A DNA stretch of 64,000 nt from Halochromatium glycolicum (GTDB lineage Bacteria > Pseudomonadota > Gammaproteobacteria > Chromatiales > Chromatiaceae), in the NCBI RefSeq assembly GCF_016584085.1, contig NZ_NRSJ01000001.1, positions 216,361 through 280,360 of the forward strand. Direction: 5' to 3'. The position numbers were made by a program, and so were the translations under genes. A model generated the notes under the pieces. It did not search any database, was not told the origin of the DNA, and worked only from the letters and a program-made list of their open reading frames with translations. Positions within the stretch are counted from its first letter, which is position 1, and every line of letters begins with the position of its first letter. Shown in pieces: positions 44,790-53,103 of this stretch.

Positions 44790-45791
44790 TTAATTCCGAG
44801 TGCGCAGTCGCCAGACTCGCCAGTAGATTTGGACCAGACTGGTGATCAATACTATAGTGCCAACTATGATCAAGGGTATGGCCACAATGGCCGGCGGTAG
44901 GTGAATGTCCAAAGCAAAATAGATGGGGTACGTTAGGCTCGCAGTTGCTGGCATTAGGAACAGCAGTGGATAATTCCAAAGGGCCGTTTGCCCTGAAAAG
45001 TGACTGAATAGGTCAGCGCCGTTCTCGAGTAACCGGTTTCTACTCAAAGCATGCAACACGATGCCGGCGACTACCGGTAGTGCCAATTGCAGCGGAGTTA
45101 ACGGGTACATCATCAGGGCCCATAAGAGCACTGAAACTGCGACAAAGAACCAGATTTCTAGCCGGGACGGCTGGTAGGTAGTGCCACCGTAGCGGTCGAT
45201 CAGCACGTATCCTAGCGTGCATAGCAGCGTCGCTCGAAAGGAGAACAATCCAAACTGTGTCGGTGAAAGCCGGTCATACGTGCCATCGACCCAGAACCAG
45301 GTTGCCCAGATCCCCCAAAAGAGACCAAGGCCAACGGCCAGCAGAGCTGTAAGCGAAGCGCGATTCATCAATAGCACGCGCCGCACCAGCCACCAGCCTA
45401 AAAGTATGACCACCAACACATGCCAGCCCACTGACGGCCAGATCAGTGAACCGGGGAGTGAAGAGTACATCTCGGGCACAAGAATGCCCTCGGTCGCCCA
45501 GCCAAATAGGCACCCTGCCAAGAACACCGAGCGAAAGCTGCTTGCCTTGAACTGTGCGACTGAGAGCGTGAACCAAGCTGTGAAAATGGTATACCACAGC
45601 GTCATTTCAACTGCGAAAGCAAGGAAATCTCCGAGCTCAGCAATCAGCGGTCGTTCCTCATTGGCAGCAGCGACATTGAGAAAAAATAGCTCCGAGTAAA
45701 AAAGGAGTACCAACGCACTGCCGAACAACATCGCCATGCGGTTGAATGTATTAGGCAACGTTCGATTTATAACGTGGTGTTGAACTTGCAT
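44790..45791 (-). CDS. polytopic membrane protein of unknown function
   Basis: A 333-residue hydrophobic protein with about 9-10 membrane segments and no motif that I recognise. Short polar loops contain W-rich stretches (FGWATEGILVP, WATWFWVDGTYDRL). The long frame begins inside the upstream wzy-like gene (41-nt overlap). An internal ATG at 45737 (MAMLFGSAL) would remove the overlap and leave 13 bp. Either way it is translated with the O-antigen-ligase/polymerase gene. It may assist polymerisation, or modify lipid-linked intermediates. Confidence 0.72.
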   Translation of the reverse strand: MQVQHHVINRTLPNTFNRMAMLFGSALVLLFYSELFFLNVAAANEERPLIAELGDFLAFAVEMTLWYTIFTAWFTLSVAQFKASSFRSVFLAGCLFGWATEGILVPEMYSSLPGSLIWPSVGWHVLVVILLGWWLVRRVLLMNRASLTALLAVGLGLFWGIWATWFWVDGTYDRLSPTQFGLFSFRATLLCTLGYVLIDRYGGTTYQPSRLEIWFFVAVSVLLWALMMYPLTPLQLALPVVAGIVLHALSRNRLLENGADLFSHFSGQTALWNYPLLFLMPATASLTYPIYFALDIHLPPAIVAIPLIIVGTIVLITSLVQIYWRVWRLRTRN

Positions 45792-47226
45792 CGGATACAG
45801 CGGGCTGCGACGGCGTTGCTTGAGCCATGCGCGCTATACAAGCGAGCAACGCAACGACCAGGAATGGCTCACGCATCGCGGGATTGAAAATGTTGACAAC
45901 CAGCTGGCCGGACAGCGCAATTAGCCAGATCTGAGCCTGAAAGCGAGTCTCCGATCTTCCAAGTCCGACAATGCCCCAGCGGAATCCCATGAGCCACATC
46001 ATCGTATATGCAACCAAGGCGAAGATGCCAACCTCGGATGCAACGTGAAAAAACGAGTTATGTACGGTGATGATGACAAATTCAGAATAGCGCGATTCCG
46101 CAGGTAGGTATGGAAACAGCTTGCTGCCGGCAAGTCCGGGCCCTGTGCCAAACCAGATGTGGTCGAGGAATAAGCGCCAGCCGGCCGTCCATTGTTCGAG
46201 TCGCCACCGCAAGGTTTCTGCCCATTCTAGGCCAGCGCTGTACTTGGTGAGCGCAGCCATGAACTTGAATTGCCGTTCGGCATCGCTGACAAGCTCGTAG
46301 ATAGCAAACTCATAGGATGCAAGCACGATGGCGGCGATAATCATGCTCAGTATCGCGAGCATGCGAACGAAGCGATACCGGATCATCAGTGCTACACCAG
46401 CCATGATCGCGAATGCAACCAGCGACGTCCGTGAGTAGGTGTGGTACCAGGCAAATACCATTGCGGCCGTCGCGAGTCCATAAGCCGACAGTGCCAAGGG
46501 ACGGCGCTCACGTGTCAACATGGCAAACGCGTATATTATCGGTATTTGTAGGAAACCCGCGAGCACCGTAGAGTGCCCTGTGGTGCCTGGCATGCGTGCT
46601 GACCCGGCGGCCCATTCTTCTTCGTGCGTAATATCGCCTACCGAGAACACGAGGCCTACATGAATTTGCAGGGCGACGACTGCAGCCTGCAGGAGACCTA
46701 GGCCAATCATAAATAGCCCGACCTTGTGTAGATCCTCTGGTGTCCTAACAAAGGTTAACGTGAAGAAGTAATAGAGCAGCATAATGCCCCAGGAACCTGC
46801 CTCTGCCGCCGATTCGCCAACCGATTCGGACATGATAACGCTCGCGCCGATAGCGAACGTAAAGGCCAGGCCAATCACTGCGTCCGGCCAGCGTGATATC
46901 ACTAGCCATGGCCCGCGCGACTGTACGGCATTGAATGCCATGAGTCCCAATCCCCCGACCAGTGCTAGCCGGGCTACTGAAAGTCCAGCGCCGATCGGTA
47001 CCCAAAAAGGGATGCTGAATAGCACTAGGTAGTAGGCTCCCCAAGGCAAAATCAGCAGAGCCGTTATTGCGGTTAGCCCAACTGCGAGCAACACCGCCTT
47101 AATTGATAGCGTTACCGCTGCGAGACCGGCGGCGATGCCGATCAAGAGGTACAGACTGGTGTCGGATAGACGTGCTAGTACGGCGAGAGTGCCCGCCGTT
47201 GCTCTCGGTGGGCGCTTACTAGTCAT
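45751..47226 (-). CDS. O-antigen ligase / Wzy polymerase family protein
   Basis: An integral membrane protein of about 491 residues with 11-13 helices and one long periplasmic loop near the C-terminal third. The Wzy_C/WaaL-like region contains RMPGTTGHSTVLAGFLQIP, then WYHTYSRTSLVAFAIM, and in the big loop HIWFGTGPGLAGSKLFPYL and ITVHNSFFHVASEVGI. HNxxxH-type spacing is common to the family. In a Wzx/Wzy cluster without another polymerase it is the best candidate for Wzy; a ligase role cannot be excluded. ATG 47226 is used rather than the upstream start at 47250. Confidence 0.82.
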   Translation of the reverse strand: MTSKRPPRATAGTLAVLARLSDTSLYLLIGIAAGLAAVTLSIKAVLLAVGLTAITALLILPWGAYYLVLFSIPFWVPIGAGLSVARLALVGGLGLMAFNAVQSRGPWLVISRWPDAVIGLAFTFAIGASVIMSESVGESAAEAGSWGIMLLYYFFTLTFVRTPEDLHKVGLFMIGLGLLQAAVVALQIHVGLVFSVGDITHEEEWAAGSARMPGTTGHSTVLAGFLQIPIIYAFAMLTRERRPLALSAYGLATAAMVFAWYHTYSRTSLVAFAIMAGVALMIRYRFVRMLAILSMIIAAIVLASYEFAIYELVSDAERQFKFMAALTKYSAGLEWAETLRWRLEQWTAGWRLFLDHIWFGTGPGLAGSKLFPYLPAESRYSEFVIITVHNSFFHVASEVGIFALVAYTMMWLMGFRWGIVGLGRSETRFQAQIWLIALSGQLVVNIFNPAMREPFLVVALLACIARMAQATPSQPAVSDASSTPRYKSNVA

Positions 47227-47445
47227 TGCCGGTGTTGCGCCGATTACCAAGGGACGACCGATTAACGAGGGTTGTGGTCACGCTAGCGCCTAGCAAACCC
47301 AAAAAAAACTCTAGGTTACCGCAATTACGCATCTTGGTACAAACGGATAATCGGTGTTCGGCGCTAGTCGAGCTAGGCCACGTTTGCGTAAAATTGAAAC
47401 TAAGCAAGCAGTATCAGTGCCGCTCGTATAGACCTCATCTTTACC

Positions 47446-48411
47446 ATGACATTAGCTGCGCCACAGGTGTCCGTTATCATCCCATGTTACGAGGGCGAGG
47501 CTTTTATTGCCGACGCGATTCGAAGCGCTCTCGATCAGCAGGACGTTACCCTAGAGGTTGTGGTCGTGGACGATGCTTCACCGGATGGCTCAGCGAGTGT
47601 CGTCGAAGGGTTTCTCGATACCGACCATGTCCGTCTCCTGCGGCGCCGCCGCAACGGTGGCATAGCCGCGGCGCGTAATACCGGCATCTGCAGCGCAGCG
47701 GGCGAGTATATCGCTTTCTTAGATCAGGATGATCTTTGGTATCCGGGACGACTGAGCAAAGCGGTAAAAATCCTCGACAACGACAAGGATATCGGGCTGG
47801 TATTCGGTAACGAGACGACACGCAGCTTTGCAACGGGCGCGAATGAGACGTCACGGCTAAGACCGCCAGCGGACATCAACTGCAGATCGCGCGATGCTGT
47901 GCTCGCAGCACTACTGCAACGAAACTTTATTCCAACAGCAGCCAGTCTGGTGCGACGAACCTGTTTCAACGAATTGGGTTTGCTGAATGAATCGATCCGC
48001 AGTGGTGTCGATGACTTCGATCTGTTTGTGCGCATTGCGGGTCGTTACAAAATTCTGCACATCGACGAGTTGCAGGCGGTGCGGCGCATTCATGGGCGCA
48101 ACTACACACGTTTGCAGCGCATGGTTCCTGACATGCTAGAGATCTTGGAAACTGCCGCTGCTGCCCGACCGGCAGTTGCTTCGGTCGCCGGGCACGCCCG
48201 CGGGCAGTACCTATACCTACTAGCTAAGGAACAGCACTTAGAAGGTCGCTACGATGAAGCGATCGCCAGCTACTGGCGTTCAGTCAAGGCGGCACCGCCG
48301 AACTTCGTTGCGCTGGCTACAATGTTGGTATGTGCATTTGGGCCGGCAGGCAATGTGCCACTTTCAATTCTGCGCAAAACGAACAGGTGGTTGCGACGCA
48401 GGGGCTCATAA
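47446..48411 (+). CDS. family 2 glycosyltransferase
   Basis: A 321-residue GT-A enzyme. It begins PQVSVIIPCYEGEAFIADAI, then VVVDDASPDGSASVVEGF, with the donor-metal site in AFLDQDDLWYPGRL. The end of the catalytic core is RSGVDDFDLFVRIAGRYKILH, followed by a helical tail with a TPR-like feel (EQHLEGRYDEAIASYWRSVKAAPPN). There are no membrane helices. It is the last recognisable gene of the polysaccharide cluster and is transcribed away from the wzy-like gene across a 219-bp divergent gap. Confidence 0.86.
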   Translation: MTLAAPQVSVIIPCYEGEAFIADAIRSALDQQDVTLEVVVVDDASPDGSASVVEGFLDTDHVRLLRRRRNGGIAAARNTGICSAAGEYIAFLDQDDLWYPGRLSKAVKILDNDKDIGLVFGNETTRSFATGANETSRLRPPADINCRSRDAVLAALLQRNFIPTAASLVRRTCFNELGLLNESIRSGVDDFDLFVRIAGRYKILHIDELQAVRRIHGRNYTRLQRMVPDMLEILETAAAARPAVASVAGHARGQYLYLLAKEQHLEGRYDEAIASYWRSVKAAPPNFVALATMLVCAFGPAGNVPLSILRKTNRWLRRRGS

Positions 48412-48916
48412 AGACATCTTGCTCGTCTCTCAGCGGAAGACCTTGGCGGTGGGTCGGTGGTCGGGGTTCTCCAGCAGGTCAACGGCTTCCTGCACGCAAC
48501 GAAACATCGCCGCCAAGGGTGGCCAGGACGCTGCCGTCGCCGCCAAGGCACGGCTGAGGATGCCGGGTCAGCGTTGGAGCGGTTTCGGCAGGCTCCGTTT
48601 TTTGCGCCACGCGCTCTAGGCTGGCATCGATTTGCTCGAGGCGTTCGTGTAGGCGCAACCCGCCGGGCACCAAGGGTGCGTGGCCCTCATCACAGAGCGC
48701 GCCAGGAACCGCGGCGCAATAGCCTTGCACCAGCTGCGCCTCGTCATCGACGCGCTCACTGACGGTGTGCTCGAGTGGACGCATCGCGCGAACGCGTTTC
48801 TTCAGCTCCTTCTCGGCATGACGGTTGGCCTCCCAGGCCGGTCCTCTTCCTAGGGCACCAGGATGCGCCTCCCTACTGCTTGCGACCGCCCTCAAGCGCC
48901 TCTTGCTTCCATAGTT
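48412..48916. other. decayed region at the right edge of the polysaccharide cluster
   Basis: About 500 bp without a confident gene. A minus-strand frame at 48479-48895 encodes 138 residues with partly protein-like stretches (APLVPGGLRLHERLEQIDA, LERVAQKTEPAETAP) that change frame towards its 3' end. This suggests a dead gene, possibly part of the same mobile debris as the adjacent transposase remnant. I do not recognise its family. Confidence 0.4.
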
Positions 48917-49209
48917 TTAGCCAGTCCTCTCTTCTACCTGCAGCTTGCCGATCTGCTGGTAGAGGCGGTCGCGCTCAGCCTCACGCTGTGCCTCCTCGCG
49001 CTCTCGATTGTGACCAAACACCCCCGGCAATGCCTCCAGCGCATGCTTCTTTAAGATGTTGATCTGGTGGGGATAAAGCTCGTACTCCGCCGCCAACTAG
49101 CCTGACCCAGGGGGCTGGCTGTCTTCTGGCCCTAAATCGCCGCCAGCGCCGCCAGCGCCGCCAGCGCCGCCTGTGCCTTGAACTCTTTGCCGTACCGTTT
49201 GCGCTTCAT
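48917..49209 (-). pseudogene. IS3-family transposase orfA remnant
   Basis: From ATG 49209 the frame reads MKRKRYGKEFKAQAALAAL, the usual start of an IS3-type OrfA helix-turn-helix protein. An expanded GCC/AGC run then gives repeated LAA and an in-frame TAG. The protein resumes in another frame as EYELYPHQINILKKHALEAL and LYQQIGKLQVE, then ends at 48917. No orfB with the DDE catalytic triad is visible. Upstream, GGTCCCAGATTTGAGATAGC (minus strand, near 49244-49263) looks like the terminal inverted repeat end of such an element. The element is dead and truncated. Confidence 0.78.
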
Positions 49210-49399
49210 CTCTGCCCTCTTGATGTCCCTCGCTCTACCTTGAGGGGCTATCTCAAATCTGGGACCAAAATACCCGCTCGCGGGGATCTGTGCGAGGGCA
49301 GCGGGTGGCAGCCGTCCCTACCACGACCCGTCTAGTGTCGCTGCGCTGAGCCGGCTGAGCCATGCGGTTGATTGGCGCCGATTGCGGCTCGCCGGTGTA

Positions 49400-50149
49400 C
49401 TAGCCGAGCTGCTCGGAGATCGCGCGGCAGGCCTGCTGGAGATCGCCGATCCACTCGAGCCTGCGCCGTTCGATTGGCGCCGAGATCGACAGCCCGCCGG
49501 CGACGCGGCCGGTGCTCTCGTAGAGCAGGACCCCGATGCAGCCGACATCGAGCTCGGCCTCTTCGTTGTCGAGTGCGTAGCCGCGCTCGATGGATTGGAG
49601 GCAGTCTTCACGCAGCGGCGCAAGGTCGCTGAGGGTGTTGCGGGTGTAGGCGGGTAGGTTGGTGCGCTCGGCGTAGGCGCGAATGGCCTCGTCGCCGCCG
49701 GCGCCGAGCATCAGCTTGCCGACGGCGGTGACGTGCAGCGGCGCGCGGGCGCCGATGAGCTGCTGCACATGGATCATCCGATTCGGTGTCGCCTTCTCGA
49801 TGTAGACCACCTCGTCGCCCTCGCGGATGGTCAGGTTGATGCTCTCGCCGATCTCGTCGCGCAGGGTCTCCATGATCGGGCGTGCAATCGCGCGCATGTC
49901 GACATCGCCGTGGAGACGCACGCCAAGCTGCAGCAGCCGCAGACCGAGGCGATAGCGGCCGGCCGGGTCGCGCTCGACGAGGCCGTTGTGGATCAGCGAG
50001 GCCAGGATGCGGTGGGCGGTCGAGGCGTGCAGGCCGGTGTCGGCGGCCAGGACCTTGAGGCTGACGGCGTCTGGGTAGCGGGCGATGGTCTCGAGCAGGG
50101 CGGCGGCGCGGTCGATGACCTGGATGCCTGAGCTGGGGGCGTCCTTCAT
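49400..50149 (-). CDS. IclR-family transcriptional regulator
   Basis: A 249-residue repressor/activator. The N-terminal winged HTH (about 8-62) contains IQVIDRAAALLETIARYP, LKVLAADTGLHASTAHRIL and GLVERDPAGRYRLG. The C-terminal effector domain includes INLTIREGDEVVYIEKA, LHVTAVGKLMLGAG and YALDNEEAELDVGCIGVLL, with GGLSISAPI near the end. It is divergent from the TPP-enzyme gene at 50519, and the 369-bp gap contains a strong dyad. It therefore probably controls the catabolic operon to its right in response to a sugar acid or intermediate. Confidence 0.93.
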   Translation of the reverse strand: MKDAPSSGIQVIDRAAALLETIARYPDAVSLKVLAADTGLHASTAHRILASLIHNGLVERDPAGRYRLGLRLLQLGVRLHGDVDMRAIARPIMETLRDEIGESINLTIREGDEVVYIEKATPNRMIHVQQLIGARAPLHVTAVGKLMLGAGGDEAIRAYAERTNLPAYTRNTLSDLAPLREDCLQSIERGYALDNEEAELDVGCIGVLLYESTGRVAGGLSISAPIERRRLEWIGDLQQACRAISEQLG

Positions 50150-50394
50150 CGGGCCGATCCGCGCCTAGCGCCAGATTGGATGGCTGAGCCAGATTGGATG
50201 GCTGCGAGAGATGAGTGCGCTCGCGTCGAGGAAGGCGTTCACCAGTCACGCTCTGCTGCGAGGTCGGCGTTGATGATGGCCGCTATTCCGCGGCGCTTGA
50301 GCTCGGCAGCTGTGAGTACGTTTTCCATCGGGATGTCCGCGCGGTACTGAGTGTTCTCTCAATGGTACCGGTCTTGGTTGCCGTGATGAGAATT

Positions 50395-50428
50395 TTCCGC
50401 ATCGTGAAAACGTTTTCTTATTGCGGAA
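50395..50428. promoter_or_regulatory. 34-bp dyad, probable IclR operator
   Basis: Nested perfect symmetry: TTCCGCA (50395-50401) pairs with TGCGGAA (50422-50428), and the centre GAAAACGTTTTC (50406-50417) is itself a 12-bp palindrome. The 4-bp spacers do not match. It lies 91 bp upstream of the TPP-enzyme ATG and about 245 bp from the iclR ATG. A two-part dyad is what an IclR-type dimer or tetramer would bind. The rest of the 369-bp gap (50150-50518) holds no gene. Confidence 0.65.
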
Positions 50429-50518
50429 TCCTAGTCCGGTCGTATTCTCAAGCTCGACATGCCGGATTCGGTTACTGCAAGCGGTCCGGCCCTGAACTGA
50501 TCGACGAGGATTCTGACG

Positions 50519-52744
50519 ATGAGCGCTCCAGCCCCGACCACTTCCAGCTATTCCGCGACGGCCATCCCCGCTTTCTGCGAGGGCGTGCTGCATTTTGGTG
50601 ATGCATCGCCGCGGTTCGCGGCGCTGAGTGAGCCGGCGATCGCTGAGGGTGCCTCGGCGATCGCCGAGGTCGATGAGGCGGCGGTCTATCAGACGCGCCT
50701 GATCGCCGATGCGCTGCGTTATACGACGCTGCAGCTCTGTGCGTCGAAGGAGTCGGGGCATCCGGGCGGTTTTGCGAGCTCGGCCGATGCGATCGCGGCG
50801 CTGATCATGCTCGGGCACAAGAACATCGTGACCGAGGTCGGCCACCATGCGCCGGGCTTCTACAGCAGCCTATTCCTGGACGGGTCGCTGGAGGCGATGG
50901 GCATCGGCACGATGACGCAGATGCAGGAGCGCTTTCGGGAGCGTGAGGGGCTGCTGGGGCATCTCTCGGGTGCGATCCCGGGTCTGCTGGCGCCGGCGGG
51001 GCCGCTCGGGCAGGGGCAGCATTTCGCGATGGCCGGGGCCTATCTGAATCGCGACACGCTGTTTCCTTGCACCATCGGTGATGGTGGGCTGGGCGAGCCC
51101 TATGTGCTTTCGGCGATGAAGCACTTCCATACCAGCTATCCGGATGTGACCAATTTCCTGCCGGTGCTGGTCTGGAACGGGTTCAGTCAGGAGCACCATT
51201 CGATGGTGTCACTGATGGATAACGCGCAGATGACGGCCTATTGGCAGGTGCACGGGTTCGAGCGCGTGATCCTGATCGACGCGAAAGACTTCGATGACGC
51301 CGATCAGCCGGAGGCCTATGCCGACAGCACCCTGTTCAGTGATGAGGCGCGCGATGCGTTCACGCGGGCGGTGATCGAGGGGATGCAGGAGGCGGCCGAG
51401 TCGGCGATGAGCGGGACGCTGACGACGGTGATCGTGAAGCAGTTGAAGGGCGCCGGGGTGCATGCGCGCGGCGCCAAGTCGCACAACCTGTACCCTGGCG
51501 ATAAGCCGGAGCAGCCGGCAATTGCGGAGGCGCTGGAGCATGGTGCGCTGGCGCCGGAGGCCTGGGAGCTGGTGCGGACGCTGATGGCGCGGGCTGGCGG
51601 CGGGCCGGCTGGGTGTGTTGCGGTCACGGAGTCCGAGCGTGTGCTGCCGGAGGTCGGGGAGCTACCGACGCAGGCGTTCGAACCGGGTGGGAAGGCGGTG
51701 CCGTCGACGGCGATGGCGCAGATGGTGGCGGCGCTCGGTGAGCGCGATCCGCTGTTCGTGGTGACCAATGCCGATGGCAATGAGGCGTCGGCGATGAAGG
51801 TGATCAATGAGCGGCTGAAGATTCGACATCCGACTGTTGATCCGATCTATAACCAGGCGCCGAGCGGGCAGGTCTATGAACCGCTGAGCGAGGATGCCTG
51901 TGCGGGCTTTGCGGCTGGGATCGCGCTGTTCGGAGGGCGCTCGCTGTGGCTGTCGTATGAGAGCTTCGCAATCAACGGCTGGCCGATCGTGCAGACGGTG
52001 GCGCAGGCGATGGCGGAACTGCGGCGGCGCACGCCGGCGATGGTGAGCATGTTCACGGCCGGGGCGCTGGAGCAGGGGCGCAATGGCTGGACGCATCAGC
52101 GCCCGGAGATCGAGAACTATCTCGGGGGGCAGATGCGCAATGGGAACAGCTACCTGCTCTATCCGTCCGACGCGAACATGATCCAGGCGGCCTATGGGTG
52201 GGCGACGTCGCAGTGGAACAAGTGCATCAGCATCGTTGCGAGTAAGTCGGCGCTGCCGGTCTATACGACGCCGGAACAGGCTGAGCGGGCAATCGATGAG
52301 GGGGCGGTGGCGCTGTATGAGTCGTCGGCTGGCGCGGGGTCGTTGGTGGTGTTCGCGGTGACCGGGGATATGGTGCTGTTGCCGGTGTTCGAGGCGAAGG
52401 ACGCGCTTGAGGCCGCCGGGCATCGGGTGCGGGTCGTGGCGGTGGCGAATCCGCGGCGGTTGTTCCGGGCTGAGGATGTGGCTTGGGCGCAGAGTGCGGA
52501 GGCCGATGGGCGGTTCATGGAGGATTCGGACTTTGCTGCGCTGTTTGATGAGGATGCGTTGGTGGGTGTCAGCGGTGGCGGGACGGCGGCGTTGGAGCCG
52601 GTGTTGCTGCGGTCTCGGGCGGCGGGGCGGGACCTGGTCGGCTGGCAGCGGGGGGAGACGACGGCGTCGCCTGGGGAGATCATGGCTTTCAACGGGTTGA
52701 CTGGGGAGGCGTTGGCTGGGCGTGCTCGGCGGCTGGTGGGGTGA
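50519..52744 (+). CDS. phosphoketolase/transketolase-like TPP enzyme
   Basis: A 741-residue thiamine-diphosphate enzyme. ESGHPGGFASSADAIAALI (79-97) resembles transketolase, while VGHHAPGFYSSLFLDGSLE (107-125) matches the glycine-rich segment of phosphoketolases. The TPP motif is TIGDGGLGEPY (GDG 187-189) ending at VWNGF. The second half has the Pyr-domain pattern SYESFAINGWPIVQ, TAGALEQGRNGWTHQRPE and LLYPSDANMIQAAYGW, again closest to phosphoketolase but divergent and shorter than typical Xfp (about 800). GAGGA lies 8 nt before the ATG. The gene heads an apparent operon with a four-carbon acid-sugar kinase and glycolate oxidase. Substrate unknown; a ketol cleavage is inferred from the fold. 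Confidence 0.8.
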   Translation: MSAPAPTTSSYSATAIPAFCEGVLHFGDASPRFAALSEPAIAEGASAIAEVDEAAVYQTRLIADALRYTTLQLCASKESGHPGGFASSADAIAALIMLGHKNIVTEVGHHAPGFYSSLFLDGSLEAMGIGTMTQMQERFREREGLLGHLSGAIPGLLAPAGPLGQGQHFAMAGAYLNRDTLFPCTIGDGGLGEPYVLSAMKHFHTSYPDVTNFLPVLVWNGFSQEHHSMVSLMDNAQMTAYWQVHGFERVILIDAKDFDDADQPEAYADSTLFSDEARDAFTRAVIEGMQEAAESAMSGTLTTVIVKQLKGAGVHARGAKSHNLYPGDKPEQPAIAEALEHGALAPEAWELVRTLMARAGGGPAGCVAVTESERVLPEVGELPTQAFEPGGKAVPSTAMAQMVAALGERDPLFVVTNADGNEASAMKVINERLKIRHPTVDPIYNQAPSGQVYEPLSEDACAGFAAGIALFGGRSLWLSYESFAINGWPIVQTVAQAMAELRRRTPAMVSMFTAGALEQGRNGWTHQRPEIENYLGGQMRNGNSYLLYPSDANMIQAAYGWATSQWNKCISIVASKSALPVYTTPEQAERAIDEGAVALYESSAGAGSLVVFAVTGDMVLLPVFEAKDALEAAGHRVRVVAVANPRRLFRAEDVAWAQSAEADGRFMEDSDFAALFDEDALVGVSGGGTAALEPVLLRSRAAGRDLVGWQRGETTASPGEIMAFNGLTGEALAGRARRLVG

Positions 52745-52768
52745 TTGCTTAGGCGGTGGTGCTTTGAG

Positions 52769-52814
52769 TTTGGCTTGGGTTTGGGTTTGGGCTTGGGCTT
52801 GGGCTTGGGTCGGG
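52769..52814 (+). repeat. hexanucleotide low-complexity run
   Basis: About seven units of TTGGGT or TTGGGC in succession, 25 bp after the TPP-enzyme stop. Not coding. Probably slippage-derived; it makes the spacer before the kinase gene unusually G/T-rich on this strand. Confidence 0.75.
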
Positions 52815-52847
52815 CTCAGGGGGCGTTGCTTGCGAGCTTGTCGGGTG

Positions 52848-52960
52848 GCGCCGAAGCCGGGTGCCGCCCGTCGGGGGACGCCGTGAATACGTCCTTGTAG
52901 GCTCGGCGATCGCCGTCCTGGCGATCGACGCCCCCTCCGGGCGGCACCCGGCTCCGGCGC
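52848..52960. repeat. long imperfect inverted repeat in the operon spacer
   Basis: A left arm starting GCGCCGAAGCCGGG at 52848 pairs with a right arm ending CCCGGCTCCGGCGC at 52960, over roughly 34 bp with a few mismatches and a loop of about 44 bp. The core GCCGGGTGCCGCCCG matches perfectly. The loop contains GGCGATCGCC. TTGCGAGCTTGT recurs directly on either side (52829 and 52994). It resembles a REP/BIME-like intergenic element and could act as an mRNA stabiliser or partial terminator between the TPP enzyme and the kinase. It leaves no room for a gene between 52745 and 53103. Confidence 0.65.
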
Positions 52961-53103
52961 TTCGGGCTACGGTGGCTGGGTTCCGGGGGCTGGTTGCGAG
53001 CTTGTTAGGGCGGGCTCCGGCACTTTGGCTATGGTGGTTGGGTTTGGGGAAGCGGGTACAGCGGGTGGGCCTGGGCAGAGTCGGGTGAATTGGGAGTAGC
53101 GGG

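Noticed and set aside
48479..48895. 138-residue minus-strand ORF near the IS3 remnant
   Set aside because: Only part has protein-like composition and it appears to change frame; kept as decayed region rather than a gene.
50150..50518. Short ORFs in the iclR/TPP-enzyme gap
   Set aside because: They run through the dyad and the ribosome site and have no conserved sequence; treated as regulatory DNA.
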